Numbered from the stretch's first letter, positions 8,122 through 17,969 are shown. The stretch is DNA of 64,000 nt from G963664835 sp965220775 (GCA_965220775.1 OZ244845.1:1798001-1862000); one strand, 5' to 3'. The notes: generated by a model not told the origin, from the letters alone. Made by a program: numbers and translations.

Positions 8122-9651
8122 TTAGCCGGCGAGTTGCCTCAAGACAACCGGCAACTCCGGCAGCAGATCGCCGGCGATCGCGCCGGCCGGCCCCATCGAC
8201 TCCTCCAAATTGAGCCCGGCCATACCGTGGATGTAGACGCCGGCCCGGGCAGCGTCATAAGCGTTTATCCCTTGGGCTACCAATCCGCCGATCACGCCTG
8301 CCAGCACGTCGCCCGTGCCGGCGGTCGCCAACGCCGGAGTGGCGATCGGACTTACCGCCGCCATCTGATTGGTTGCGACGACCGTGTGAGCGCCCTTGAG
8401 GACCAGTACGCCTTCGAACAAACTCGCCCACTCGAGAGCGGCCTCAATCCGATCGGGTATCGTAGGTCGCCGGGTCAGACGGGCCATCTCGCCGGGATGC
8501 GGCGTCAGGACGGCGTTGGGCGGAATTAGTTTCCACCATTCGTCGATCTCTGAAAGCAGATTCAATCCGTCGGCATCGATCAAGACGTTGGGCGATTCGT
8601 CGGTCGCGCGTAGGTGTTCCAGAAGCTTGAGCAGGAAGCTCATGCTGTTCCGACTGGTGCCTAAGCCAGGTCCGATCACAAGTGCAGCGGCTCCCCCCAA
8701 CTCGTCGATCAACTTGTTTGCCGCCGGCTCGTCGAGCTCTCCGTCACTGTGGGGCAAAGGCGCATATATTGGCTCCGGCGATCGACTCGCAAGCGTGGGC
8801 ACGCTCGGCGCCGGCACCGCGAGGCCCACAAGGCCGGCTCCAACCCGAATCGCGGCCATCGCGGATAACCAGGGAGCGCCGAAATACCGGCTGGAACCGC
8901 CGGCGACAAACAGACGGCCAAAGGTGCCTTTGTGGCCCGCTGCCGGTCGGGAAGGTACTAGCGTGCGTATCAGGGCGCGATCGATCAGATCGAGCGAGAG
9001 CGGGTCTGTTAGCGACGACGGAATGCCAATATCCACCATCACTATCTCGCCGACCAGCGCGCCGCCGGGCGGCAGGAACAGTCCCCGTTTCGGGGCGCCA
9101 AGGGTGATCGTGACATCGGTTGGCAGAGTCGCCGGATCGATTTCACCCGTATCCGCGGCAAGTCCGGATGGCAAATCCATCGCGGCAATCTTCAATCCCC
9201 GGCGTCTGCTCCCTCCCACCATCGCCAGAACCTCTGCCATTAGACCCACGATGGGCCGTCGCCGGCCGGTGCCCAAGAGCGCGTCGACCACTAGGTCCGC
9301 GGTTTCCAACCAAGCCGACAGAGGGGCGATTCCTTCTTCTAGTCGCCGAATCGGTACGCGTCTCTCTACTAACAGCATGATCTTGGCGTCATTCGAGGGA
9401 GGTCTGCCTACCTGGAACACGGAGACTTTGGCGCCATGTTCCGCGAGGTGCCTCGCCGCCACAAGGCCATCGCCACCGTTATTGCCCGGTCCGCAGAGTA
9501 CGACCACACGCAATCCGGCCAACCGCCATCTGTCAGCCAGAGCGTCGACGAATGCTCGGCCAGCGTTCTCCATTAGCGCGGGAGCGGGCAGGCCCAACTC
9601 ACCGGCCATCTGCTCAAGCCGGCGCATCTCGCTATTCGTAACGATCTTCAT
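8122..9651 (-). CDS. nnr: Bifunctional NAD(P)H-hydrate epimerase / ADP-dependent NAD(P)H-hydrate dehydratase
   Basis: Repairs hydrated NADH and NADPH. The 509-residue protein fuses two enzymes. The N-terminal YjeF_N domain (about 1-215) has ALMENAGRA, CGPGNNGGDG and VDALLGTG and interconverts the S and R hydrates. The C-terminal ribokinase-like domain (about 225-505) has GPGLGTS, IDADGLN, LTPHPGEM and the nucleotide-binding GTGDVLAG, and dehydrates the S form using ADP. This fused arrangement and length are standard in bacteria. It is 51 bases downstream of acpS and ends the minus-strand run starting at nadK, so cofactor synthesis and repair are grouped. Confidence 0.97.
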   Translation of the reverse strand: MKIVTNSEMRRLEQMAGELGLPAPALMENAGRAFVDALADRWRLAGLRVVVLCGPGNNGGDGLVAARHLAEHGAKVSVFQVGRPPSNDAKIMLLVERRVPIRRLEEGIAPLSAWLETADLVVDALLGTGRRRPIVGLMAEVLAMVGGSRRRGLKIAAMDLPSGLAADTGEIDPATLPTDVTITLGAPKRGLFLPPGGALVGEIVMVDIGIPSSLTDPLSLDLIDRALIRTLVPSRPAAGHKGTFGRLFVAGGSSRYFGAPWLSAMAAIRVGAGLVGLAVPAPSVPTLASRSPEPIYAPLPHSDGELDEPAANKLIDELGGAAALVIGPGLGTSRNSMSFLLKLLEHLRATDESPNVLIDADGLNLLSEIDEWWKLIPPNAVLTPHPGEMARLTRRPTIPDRIEAALEWASLFEGVLVLKGAHTVVATNQMAAVSPIATPALATAGTGDVLAGVIGGLVAQGINAYDAARAGVYIHGMAGLNLEESMGPAGAIAGDLLPELPVVLRQLAG

Positions 9652-9702
9652 TTTCGTTTACTCTTCCGTCCGGACCAAATAAATGGGCGCTAACGAAATT
9701 CA

Positions 9703-10128
9703 TCACGAGTGCGGATCTGGGTTGTCTGCCTCCGGCTGGTGAGAGGCGACGACGAACGCAGCACCGAGTTCCACACTGTGAGTCAAGCTTACGGCAAAGT
9801 GGTTCAGCCCTATTCGCTTGGCACGGGCCGCGGCGCCGCCGTGCAGTAGGATGTGCGGTTTGCCGCGCCGGTCCGAAATCACTTCGATCTCTCGCCAACC
9901 GACTCCTCGGAGGCCGGTTCCGAGCGCCTTGGTGACGGCTTCCTTGGCCGCGAATCGCACGGCTAGCTCAGGAATTCGGCTACGGGCGTACCTGAGCTCA
10001 CGGTCGGTATAGATGCGGCGAAGAAAGCGGTCACCGAACCTATCAACCGCCTTGGCTATCCGGCTTATCTCGATGAGGTCGATTCCGGTTGAGAGTGCAA
10101 CCTTGCCTTCGCCGGAGAGGTCGAGCAC
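9703..10128 (-). CDS. acpS: Holo-[acyl-carrier-protein] synthase
   Basis: Transfers the 4'-phosphopantetheine group of coenzyme A to apo-acyl carrier protein, activating fatty acid synthesis. The 141 residues match AcpS: TGIDLIEISRI near the start with the Mg-binding Asp, then the central YTDRELRYAR, and RFAAKEAVTKALGTG, which holds the conserved Glu-Ala-Lys surface. SLTHSVELGAAFVV closes the fold. The start is a GTG at 10128 with AGGAT 8 bases upstream. The C-terminal tail is a few residues longer than usual. The neighbour nnr directly downstream is a common pairing in bacteria. Confidence 0.95.
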   Translation of the reverse strand: MLDLSGEGKVALSTGIDLIEISRIAKAVDRFGDRFLRRIYTDRELRYARSRIPELAVRFAAKEAVTKALGTGLRGVGWREIEVISDRRGKPHILLHGGAAARAKRIGLNHFAVSLTHSVELGAAFVVASHQPEADNPDPHS

Positions 10129-10248
10129 GGATCACATCCTACCAATCGATCATGAGTACAGTTCCGTCTGGGTGTCGAGCATGTTAGCAAGCCGGACGTG
10201 GCGGCGGTTAATGCTCGCGAAATTCGAGTTTAGGGACTATTTCCCTGG

Positions 10249-10788
10249 TTAGCCGGCGAGCTTGCGGATCAGGGCGGAAATTCCAACCATGGTCTTGCCG
10301 TCGGATATCTCAGCGCGGTCTACTGCCTCTAGACACTCAGCAGGGGTACGCCATTCGACTGCGATCTCCTCGTCGGGATCCTTACCCAGCGGATCCTCCG
10401 AAAGATCGGTGCACCAGAAGATTTCGATGTACTCGCTGCTGTATCCCGGCGCAGGATAGAATCCGGTGATCCGCTCGATGCGATTCGCCCGGTAGCCGGT
10501 CTCCTCGCGCAGCTCCCGGATTGCACAGGTCATGGCCGGCTCGTCGACCTCCCGGGTTCCCGCCGGAATTTCCAGCGTGGTCTGCCGAACTGGATGGCGA
10601 TACTGTTTCACCAGCGCTATCCGCTCATCTCCCCGCTGGGCAACCATTGCGACGCTTCCCCGGTGGCGCACGACCTCGCGGTCCGCGGCAATTCCGCTGG
10701 CGGTCTCGATTCTGTCCAGTGTCAACTCGACAACTTTGCCGCGAAAGATCTGCTTGGACGAAACCAACGATTCTTCCAAATGATTCAT
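10249..10788 (-). CDS. Nudix hydrolase, ADP-ribose pyrophosphatase type
   Basis: Hydrolyses ADP-ribose or a related nucleoside diphosphate-X compound, clearing NAD breakdown products. It shows a full Nudix box, G-x5-E-x7-REL-REE-TGY, around residues 100-122, preceded by KQYRHPVRQTTLEIPAG as in NudF/ADPRase. After the box, GFYPAPGYSSEYIEIF is also typical of ADP-ribose pyrophosphatases. The start is uncertain: the ATG at 10788 overlaps the recN stop (ATGA) but AGGAG lies directly against it; a TTG at 10824 or a TTG at 10779 is possible. Translational coupling to recN is likely. It lies about 120 bases upstream of acpS. Confidence 0.92.
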   Translation of the reverse strand: MNHLEESLVSSKQIFRGKVVELTLDRIETASGIAADREVVRHRGSVAMVAQRGDERIALVKQYRHPVRQTTLEIPAGTREVDEPAMTCAIRELREETGYRANRIERITGFYPAPGYSSEYIEIFWCTDLSEDPLGKDPDEEIAVEWRTPAECLEAVDRAEISDGKTMVGISALIRKLAG

Positions 10789-12530
10789 CTCCTCATAAGC
10801 GTGGCTAGCCGGGATTCCTTCCAATGATCGGCCCGCTCCAACATTTCCTGAGCGTTTCGTTCGGAAGTTGTACTTCCTGTGACGCCGGACAGCATCGCGG
10901 CCAACTCTTTGACCCGCTGCGCAGAATCCAGGGCGGTTACTGAAGTTATGGTCTGCCCGTCGTCGGCTGATTTTCTGACCAGGAAATGATTCGTGGCGAA
11001 GCTCGCCACCTGCGGCAAATGAGTGATGCAGATTAGCTGTCGCTCCTGTGCCAGGCTCCAGAGCTTCTGGCCGACTATTCGACCTACCCTTCCACCGATG
11101 CCGGCGTCAATCTCGTCGAACACTTGTACCGGCAGTCCTGCTCCTCGGCCGAGCACTGACTTTATCGCCAGCATCAGACGCGAGGTCTCGCCGCCGGAGG
11201 CGACACGCGACAACGCACGCAGTGGACCACCCGAATTCATCGAAACCAGAAACTCGACCCGATCTATTCCCGTGGAGTCAAACCGGACGAGGCGACCGTC
11301 CGGATGCCGGAGTCCATCAGACGCTTCGATCTGCTGAATTTTTATCGCGATGCGGGCGTCGGAAAGAGCAAGTCCTTTCAGTTCGTCGGTAACTTGGGAG
11401 GTGAGCCCGTTGGCGGTCCTTTCTCTGTTCTCCGAGAGTTGAACAGCAAGGAGCGACAATTCGTCAAGCAATTGGTCGCGTTCGGCCTCTAGCTGCCCGG
11501 AACGCTCTTCGCGGGTGGCGAGTATCTCCAATCGCTCTTGGGAAGATGCTGCGTAGTCCAATATCGCTCTGATGCTGTCTCCGTACTTCCGCTTCAAGGC
11601 TTGTATCAAGTCGAGGCGCTCTTCGATTTGAGCCAACCTCTCAGGTACGAACTCGATTTTGTCCCGATAGGCCAGAAGATCAGCGGCGGTATCCTCGACT
11701 TGATACAAACTGCTTTCGAGTTGTTCGATTCGTTCCGATAGCGAAGGGTCAAACTGCCTTATACCCGCTAGTCGGTCGATGGCCTTCACCATTAGCTCGA
11801 TTGCAGAGCGACCGTCATCGCCGGCAAGAATGTTGTAAGCTTCGTCAGCGCCGCCAGCGAGGGCAACGGCATTGGCGACGATCTCACGCTCGGCTAGCAG
11901 GGCAGCTTCCTCACCCTCTGTGAGGTCGGCCCGGCCTATCTCGTCTAGTTGATAACGGAGTAGGTCTACCTGCCGGCTGGACTCATCGGAGCGCCTGCTA
12001 AAGTCGACGATTACTCGGTCCAATTCGCGGCAGCGTTCGGCCAGCCGGCCAAAACGCAAGCGCAGCTCCGTCAATCCACCCTGCTCGTCGAGTAGCCGCA
12101 AGTGCTCCGGTACCCGTAACAGGCCGAGGTGTTGACTCTGTCCATGGATGTCGACCAGACAGGCACCGATATCCCTCAAGCTAGCTAGAGGGGTCAAGAC
12201 TCCATTCACCCGTGAAATGGTGCGGCCAGAACTGGCGATCTCACGGCTTACAGTAAGTTCGCCTCGATCCGTTTTGACGCCAATCTGTTCCAGGTCCTTC
12301 AGCGAAGAGTCACTTTGGTCAACTTTGAAAATTGCCTCGATCCGGGCGCGGTCGGCGCCGGTTCGTACGAAGTCTGAGCCTAGTCTTTCGCCTAGCAAAC
12401 CACCCAATGCGTCAACCAGAATGGATTTTCCGGATCCAGTCTCGCCGGTCAACACATTCATGCCGGACTCGAATTCCAGTTCGGCCCGATCTATTACCGC
12501 GAAATCTGAGATCGCCAGCCAACTCAGCAA
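10785..12530 (-). CDS. recN: DNA repair protein RecN
   Basis: SMC-like ATPase that acts early in repair of double-strand breaks. Of 581 residues, the N-terminal ATPase half holds Walker A GETGSGKS (about 30-37) and the Q-loop region IHGQSQHLG. The middle is a shorter coiled coil (about 160-370). The C-terminal half has the ABC-type signature ASGGETSRLMLA and Walker B VQVFDEIDAGIGG, then the ITHLPQVA switch segment. Length is usual for RecN. The start is TTG at 12530 and gives the expected MLSWLAISDFAVID N-terminus. It follows nadK by 18 bases, an arrangement conserved in many bacteria. Confidence 0.97.
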   Translation of the reverse strand: MLSWLAISDFAVIDRAELEFESGMNVLTGETGSGKSILVDALGGLLGERLGSDFVRTGADRARIEAIFKVDQSDSSLKDLEQIGVKTDRGELTVSREIASSGRTISRVNGVLTPLASLRDIGACLVDIHGQSQHLGLLRVPEHLRLLDEQGGLTELRLRFGRLAERCRELDRVIVDFSRRSDESSRQVDLLRYQLDEIGRADLTEGEEAALLAEREIVANAVALAGGADEAYNILAGDDGRSAIELMVKAIDRLAGIRQFDPSLSERIEQLESSLYQVEDTAADLLAYRDKIEFVPERLAQIEERLDLIQALKRKYGDSIRAILDYAASSQERLEILATREERSGQLEAERDQLLDELSLLAVQLSENRERTANGLTSQVTDELKGLALSDARIAIKIQQIEASDGLRHPDGRLVRFDSTGIDRVEFLVSMNSGGPLRALSRVASGGETSRLMLAIKSVLGRGAGLPVQVFDEIDAGIGGRVGRIVGQKLWSLAQERQLICITHLPQVASFATNHFLVRKSADDGQTITSVTALDSAQRVKELAAMLSGVTGSTTSERNAQEMLERADHWKESRLATLMRR

Positions 12531-12548
12531 AGGCGTTGCCCTCTTAGA

Positions 12549-13511
12549 TCAGTCGTCCGGCCCCATCCAGAATCGGTCGGCCCGGAGTCTGCTAACTAGC
12601 GTCTTATAGAAGTACCCAGGAGGTCGGTTGCGCAAAAATATCGATGGGTGCTCGTCAACAGATACCCGGATCAACTGTCCCTCTATTAGCTTCATATCTA
12701 TCTGACCATCAATAGTCAGGAGCATATCGACGGCGCTGTAAGCTTCAAATTCGATAGCGCTGCTGCCCGGAATCACCAGAGGGTAAGAGAAGGTGAGATA
12801 GGGCACGATCGGCGTAAGCAATATATCCGAGGATTCAGGGTGAAGTATTGGGCCCCCCGCTGCGAGTGAATACGCGGTGGATCCGGTCGGTGTAGCAGCG
12901 ACAACGCCGTCACCAAAATAGGTGGTAAACCGCGCTCCGTCTATGGTTGCTCGAACTCGTACCACCCGAGACAACGCCCCTCGACTGATGACGACGTCGT
13001 TTAGAGCAATTAACGGCTTGACGTTGTGCACCCCATCGACGACTTGACCGTCCGGGCTAACGCTGGTGCCGGCTATCTCCACTCGCAGCACCGAGCGCGC
13101 CTCCAGCCAACCTTGTCCCTCGAGGTAGGGCGGCAACTTGGCGACTGCCTCGTCCGCGCTCAACTCGGCAAGAAACCCTAGCTCTCCAAGGTTCACACCC
13201 AGTATTGGAACCCGAGCCGGCCAGGCGTGCCGCGCTGCTCTCAATATGGTGCCATCGCCACCAAGGGTAACAACCAGATCGCAATCCGATAGCTCTTTCT
13301 TCACCATGAGCCTAGATTGCCCGTCCTCCTCGGTTGGCATGCTGGACAAGGTCTTGGCCGTTCCGCCACTCCGTCTAATTACCGATGAAAGAGTCTCGGC
13401 CAACTCCTTACTATGTTGGAGCTTCGGGTTGTAGACGACCGCAACTCTTCGTCGAGGACGCAAGCCTAAAGAAGCGTCCCCGGCCTTCTTGCGTTCTGGC
13501 TCTGATTTCAA
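12549..13511 (-). CDS. nadK: NAD kinase
   Basis: Phosphorylates NAD to NADP using ATP or polyphosphate. Key motifs are the GGDGTILRAAR substrate loop, NLGELGFL, and DGVVAATPTGSTAYSLAAGGPI, all diagnostic for the family. I favour a TTG start at 13511 (AAGGA 10 bases upstream), giving 320 residues. An ATG at 13646 would add 45 low-complexity residues and has no good ribosome site. The enzyme proper starts at the RRRVAVVYNP strand. First gene of the run nadK-recN-Nudix-acpS-nnr, so NADP synthesis, ADP-ribose clearance and NAD(P)HX repair are encoded together. Confidence 0.95.
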   Translation of the reverse strand: MKSEPERKKAGDASLGLRPRRRVAVVYNPKLQHSKELAETLSSVIRRSGGTAKTLSSMPTEEDGQSRLMVKKELSDCDLVVTLGGDGTILRAARHAWPARVPILGVNLGELGFLAELSADEAVAKLPPYLEGQGWLEARSVLRVEIAGTSVSPDGQVVDGVHNVKPLIALNDVVISRGALSRVVRVRATIDGARFTTYFGDGVVAATPTGSTAYSLAAGGPILHPESSDILLTPIVPYLTFSYPLVIPGSSAIEFEAYSAVDMLLTIDGQIDMKLIEGQLIRVSVDEHPSIFLRNRPPGYFYKTLVSRLRADRFWMGPDD

Positions 13512-13854
13512 ATGCGAGCTTCCTTGGTAAGTCTCATATTCGTCGCTCTTGCTGTTATGTGGCGCATTGAATTTTGCGTCTGCTCGTGAACGTGAGTATA
13601 CCGCGAACTTTCCGCCGGATGTGTCTGTCCCAGCTGGCCCAGCCATGCCACATAGGACTAGATATTCTGTCGAAAGCTACATCAAGGTCGCACTTTTGTC
13701 TGGAATCGACTGGTAGGGATCGCAAGCGACGATTTTCGTGTTACCACAAATGACACCAGAACCGACTGGCTTTTCAAAGGGGTCAATCTGCATCAATGGC
13801 AATGGTAGTATCCTTTGCACATGTACAGTCACAAGATAGGATTTGAACGGCCTG

Positions 13855-16656
13855 ATGTCACGTTATTCGCAATTGCGGTTTGGTTCGCTACGAGACGGTA
13901 GCTTCCTCAATTCCTCGTCGACTCGGTGGCAGCGACTCGCCGTGGCCGGAGCGTTGTTGGCCATCACGCTACCCGCGGTGGTGCCGCTATTGCGTCCCGG
14001 ACTCCCTGACACTGCACACAAGCTCCTACACCTTCTGCGAGTAGTCCAACTAGACCTGCTTATTCGAGACGGGTATCTCTTGCCGCGGTGGGCGCCGGAC
14101 ATTGGTTATGGTTGGGGATTTCCGGTATTCAACTACTATGCTCCCCTGTCCTACTATGTTCTTGAACTGTTTCACGTGCTGGGATTGTCTCTTGACAATG
14201 GGCTAAAGTTAGCTCTATTGATCGCCGTGGCAGCCTACGCGGTGGGCGGGTATTTGTGGGCCAGAACGATTATGCCTGCCGGCCCAGCCCTAGTTGCGGC
14301 TACCGCAAATCTCTATGCGCCCGCTCGTTTCTTCGAGCCATATCGTTCACATTCCTTAGGTCAAATTCTTGCCATGGCGCTATTGGCCTTCGCACTTTGG
14401 GCTTTCTATGGATTGATGGTCTATGGAGGGAGACGATGGATTGTCGCAGCGACAGGCTTGTTGACGGCAATCATTCTGACCCACAACATCACTGCTTTGT
14501 TCGCCACACCCGTGATCATATTCTACGTGGCTATGGTCGCCGCCGGCAGGCGTGAGTTGGTCGGGTTATATAGAGCGGGATTGACCATAGTCTTTTCATT
14601 AGGACTAAGCGCCTTTTTCTGGGCGCCTGCCCTATTCGAACGACACTACATCCAAACAGACCTTGGAGTTTCCGGTACTTATGAAGTAACGCGAAATTTT
14701 CTTGATTTGATCGAGGTTTTGTCTCCTTCACCAGTCGTTGACCTGGCTCTGAAAAACCCAGATCTGCCGTTCAATCTTGGTCCGGCATTGTTGGTTTTTT
14801 CTCTCCTTGGGGCGACGCTTGTCTCTTGGCCGCGACGCACCCACAGAATGTTGAGATATCAGGCGATATTCGCTGGATTGGCTTTAGCGGCGCTAGTTTT
14901 CATGGTAACGCCAGCTTCTGCGTTGATTTGGCAAAACCTGCCATTGTTGTCTTTCGCTCAATTCCCTCGGCGTCTGCTTGAGTTAGCGACCACCCCGGCG
15001 GCCTTGTTATGTGGTATTGCCGCGTTACGTAGTTGTGAGTTGTTGCGCCACAGGCTGACTCCGCTCCTGGTGCCAGCCGCTATCGTCTTTTTTCTTGTTG
15101 CGGTCGAGTCGCCACGGTTATATCCATTGGAGCCATTCATGGAATCTGGCGATCTTCGCGCCATTGATATTCTTGATTACGAACTGCGCACGGGCGCGAT
15201 TGGTACCACGGGTACTGGCGAATTCACGCCTGTATGGGTCCTAAAGTGGCCTACAGGTCCACCTGTCTGTGGAGGCTGGACAAATGAAAGTCGGACGCCA
15301 AAGCTCGACTCGAACTGCTTGCCGGACGGGGTACAGGCCGAATGGCTGGAAGGAGATTCGCTCCGTGAAGAGTACACTGTAACTGTTTCTGCCCCTACCA
15401 CCATTCGATATCCGGTGTTTTACTTCCCGGCATGGCGAGTGGCTATTGATGATGAAGCGGTTGCAACACGGCCCGCCGAGGGTACTGGTGTGCTGACGTT
15501 TGACGTACCAGAGAGTCTGCATCGGCTCAAAGTATGGTATGGCCGGACGCCTGTAGAACAGGCTGCCGAATACATTTCGCTGATGGCGTTGGTTGGGTTT
15601 TTGAGCTTGCTGACTTTGAATCGCAATTCGCGTCGACGCCAGACTATTGCCGTTTCGGTTGCAGAAAATTATGACGCCATCTCGCCACCACTCCTGATAG
15701 CTGCGCTGTTGTTGGTCATGCTGACGCTCAAGCTCACATTCTTCGATCGCCATACCGAGCTTCTTTCGTATAGGTCGCCAGTCGAGACCGTTCGCGATGC
15801 TCAGTACAATGTAGCTGTCACTCTAGGCGGCAAGGTGAAGTTAATTGGCTATGATCTTAATCGCCGTACGATCATGCCGGGCGAGGCCATCAACGTCACG
15901 GTGTATTGGCAATCCATGGAACGCCTTGGAGATGACTATCGCTCGGTTATGCGATTACTCGACATGAAGGAGGGCCAAGCGGTTGCCAGTTCGGACCACG
16001 CACACCCAGGAGGCAGGCCCATCCGTACCTGGTGGCCTAGTCAATACGTTGCCGACCGTCACGTTTTGACCTTGCCCGCCTCAGCGTCCCCGGTTGCGTA
16101 CCAACTTCAGGCCGGCTTGTATCGAGAGATCGACGGTAAGTACGAGCGACTGCTGCGACCGGGTATCGATGGATGGCAGGCAGACCATGTTCCGCTCACA
16201 TTTGTGGTCGTGCGACCAACGGAGGGCGAAGAGATCGTCGATCGGAGATTCGAGCAAACCGACGTCGTCTTCGAGGAGGAGCTGCGTCTCAGGGGGTATA
16301 CGCTGGAAAGACTTGAGCGAAATGAGCTACGTCTGACACTGCAATGGCGTGCGGACAAGAAACCGACACGTGACTTTAGTGTGTTCGTACATGTGCTCGA
16401 TCGGTCGGGGAAAGTTGTCCACCAGATCGATGCGAAGCCGCTGCAATGGACCTACCCAACAATTGAATGGGCGGCCGGTGAGGAAGTTGATGACGTCTAT
16501 ATTCTTGGTTCAGAAGTAAGCTCATCGGAGGATCTATCGCTCGCGATTGGCCTGTACAATGCAGAGGCTGGTATGGGTTATGGAGGACGCAAACCTAACG
16601 GTGAATACGTGGATGCCGTTCGCATCGATAACTTACCCGGCGTTCAGCCCAGATAG
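13855..16656 (+). CDS. Large membrane protein, PTPS-related/glycosyltransferase-like
   Basis: A 933-residue membrane protein. The first 610 residues contain about 10-12 helices in blocks (for example 27-47, 100-120, 150-190, 200-215, 230-265, 310-330, 345-365), with LRPGLPDTAHKLLHLLRV and GFPVFNYYAPLSYY after the first helix. That pattern resembles the "6-pyruvoyl-tetrahydropterin synthase related" membrane family, whose name is misleading: no PTPS catalytic motif is visible, and members look like GT-C glycosyltransferases. Soluble, beta-rich stretches follow (about 480-560, and 655-930 after a last helix near 625-645). The start is ATG 13855; an in-frame TTG at 13843 is also possible. Function unknown; an envelope polysaccharide role is a guess. 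Confidence 0.6.
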   Translation: MSRYSQLRFGSLRDGSFLNSSSTRWQRLAVAGALLAITLPAVVPLLRPGLPDTAHKLLHLLRVVQLDLLIRDGYLLPRWAPDIGYGWGFPVFNYYAPLSYYVLELFHVLGLSLDNGLKLALLIAVAAYAVGGYLWARTIMPAGPALVAATANLYAPARFFEPYRSHSLGQILAMALLAFALWAFYGLMVYGGRRWIVAATGLLTAIILTHNITALFATPVIIFYVAMVAAGRRELVGLYRAGLTIVFSLGLSAFFWAPALFERHYIQTDLGVSGTYEVTRNFLDLIEVLSPSPVVDLALKNPDLPFNLGPALLVFSLLGATLVSWPRRTHRMLRYQAIFAGLALAALVFMVTPASALIWQNLPLLSFAQFPRRLLELATTPAALLCGIAALRSCELLRHRLTPLLVPAAIVFFLVAVESPRLYPLEPFMESGDLRAIDILDYELRTGAIGTTGTGEFTPVWVLKWPTGPPVCGGWTNESRTPKLDSNCLPDGVQAEWLEGDSLREEYTVTVSAPTTIRYPVFYFPAWRVAIDDEAVATRPAEGTGVLTFDVPESLHRLKVWYGRTPVEQAAEYISLMALVGFLSLLTLNRNSRRRQTIAVSVAENYDAISPPLLIAALLLVMLTLKLTFFDRHTELLSYRSPVETVRDAQYNVAVTLGGKVKLIGYDLNRRTIMPGEAINVTVYWQSMERLGDDYRSVMRLLDMKEGQAVASSDHAHPGGRPIRTWWPSQYVADRHVLTLPASASPVAYQLQAGLYREIDGKYERLLRPGIDGWQADHVPLTFVVVRPTEGEEIVDRRFEQTDVVFEEELRLRGYTLERLERNELRLTLQWRADKKPTRDFSVFVHVLDRSGKVVHQIDAKPLQWTYPTIEWAAGEEVDDVYILGSEVSSSEDLSLAIGLYNAEAGMGYGGRKPNGEYVDAVRIDNLPGVQPR

Positions 16657-16797
16657 TTTGGTAGGAAAGGCGTCGGAGGGACGATGTGATTCCGTTGGGC
16701 AGACTGTGTGCCTCGTCGCTATCCCATCTTCTTGGTTCGCTGCCGATAAACTCTCGGAGTCGTCCAGCCGGGCAGGCGATTGAGTGGTCCATCTGCA

Positions 16798-17634
16798 ATG
16801 CCTGACGGCGCGCTTGACTCACAATACGGATCCGATAGAAATCTTCAAGATCGCATCGATCTGCACTCAAGATTCAGTACATCGCCAGTCACGTTCCAGA
16901 GATGGATATTCGAGCAGATCGATCCAAGGCATCACGATCTTGTGCTCGAGGTCGGGTGTGGAAATGGACGTCTTTACGGTGAGAACCTAAGTGAACTGCC
17001 AGCCTCTGGCAGTTTCAGCCTCACTGATAGATCACCCGGCATGGTTGGAGCTGCGAAGGCGAATTTGCAAAGCGTGAATGGGCAATTTTGGTTCTCAGTC
17101 GCCGACGTCACGCATATTCCGTTTCGCAGCAGCGTCTTTGACCTCGCAATCGCAAACCACATGCTCTACCACGTCGAGAAGCGAGATCAGGCGTTATGCG
17201 AATTGGCACGCGTCCTGATACAGAATGGTTGTCTGTATGCCGCAACGAACGGATCGGGTCACATGAGAGAACTCGTCGAGCTTTCCACGGAGTTCGATTC
17301 AAGCTTGCATTGGCTTGGGCATAATCAACAAAATTTCGGAATAGAGAATGGAGCGCGGCAGTTAGCAAAGTGGTTTCGTGAAGTGGACTTCAGGAAGTTT
17401 CCGGATAGCTTGTTGATAACCGATGTCGACGCGTTGATCGCGTACATCACTTCGATATCTGGAAGTGTGAGGCAAATTCTATTGGGTAGGCGCCTGGAAG
17501 AGTTCAGGGAATTCTTGGGAAAAAGATTGAAACGACACGGAGCGATTCGAGTGTCGAAGGAAGTGGGGATCTTCATAGCGGCGGAACCGCGGAAGGACTT
17601 GATAAACTCGGTCCCAAATGGGCGGCAATTGTAG
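16798..17634 (+). CDS. Class I SAM-dependent methyltransferase (Methyltransf_11 type)
   Basis: Small-molecule methyltransferase of about 278 residues from the ATG at 16798 (an in-frame TTG at 16780 would add six). Motif I LEVGCGNGRLYG is at about 50-61, motif II FSLTDRSPGMV follows, then VADVTHIPF and SVFDLAIANHMLYHV, matching the SAM-binding Rossmann fold of UbiE/Methyltransf_11 proteins. LARVLIQNGCLYAATNG gives the post-motif strand. The acceptor substrate cannot be read from the sequence. It sits about 140 bases after the large membrane protein and 335 bases before pcm; whether they share a transcript is unclear. Confidence 0.85.
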   Translation: MPDGALDSQYGSDRNLQDRIDLHSRFSTSPVTFQRWIFEQIDPRHHDLVLEVGCGNGRLYGENLSELPASGSFSLTDRSPGMVGAAKANLQSVNGQFWFSVADVTHIPFRSSVFDLAIANHMLYHVEKRDQALCELARVLIQNGCLYAATNGSGHMRELVELSTEFDSSLHWLGHNQQNFGIENGARQLAKWFREVDFRKFPDSLLITDVDALIAYITSISGSVRQILLGRRLEEFREFLGKRLKRHGAIRVSKEVGIFIAAEPRKDLINSVPNGRQL

Positions 17635-17969
17635 TCACGTACATTTTGTCGTGGGTTTTGTTTTTGTCTTCCATTGGCGATAAGCTGCTGTACGTAACAA
17701 AAGCGTCGTCGTCCAGGGCCTTCGTGGATACCCGCATTCTCCGGACTCCGGCTGCTCCCAAGAGGACATGCTTCACACGGATGACAGGGAATGAAGCATT
17801 GGACGACGTATGAATGTCGAATCGGGCTCGTGGCCGGCTTCCCATATTTCTGAGAGGGTTGGGTTTCCGCCAGCGTAGATGATCACGAACCCATTTCTTC
17901 AGATTACGATGAACATTCTGGATTCTGCGCGATACCAAGCAACCCGTTGGGTCTATTGAGGGTCTTCAT
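17635..17969. other. Intergenic gap, no gene seen
   Basis: The 335 bases between the methyltransferase and pcm contain only a low-quality reverse-strand open frame with no recognisable motif. I see no tRNA, strong stem-loop or repeat. GAGGGT at 17958-17963 is the ribosome site of pcm, and a promoter for pcm probably lies here. Confidence 0.5.

Noticed and set aside
8396..9682. Long forward open frame of 428 codons
   Set aside because: It lies wholly opposite the nnr gene, is rich in Arg/Ser/Pro and matches no family; an antisense artefact of GC-biased codons.
17573..17938. Reverse open frame of 121 codons between methyltransferase and pcm
   Set aside because: Overlaps the end of the methyltransferase gene on the other strand and shows no domain or start signal.
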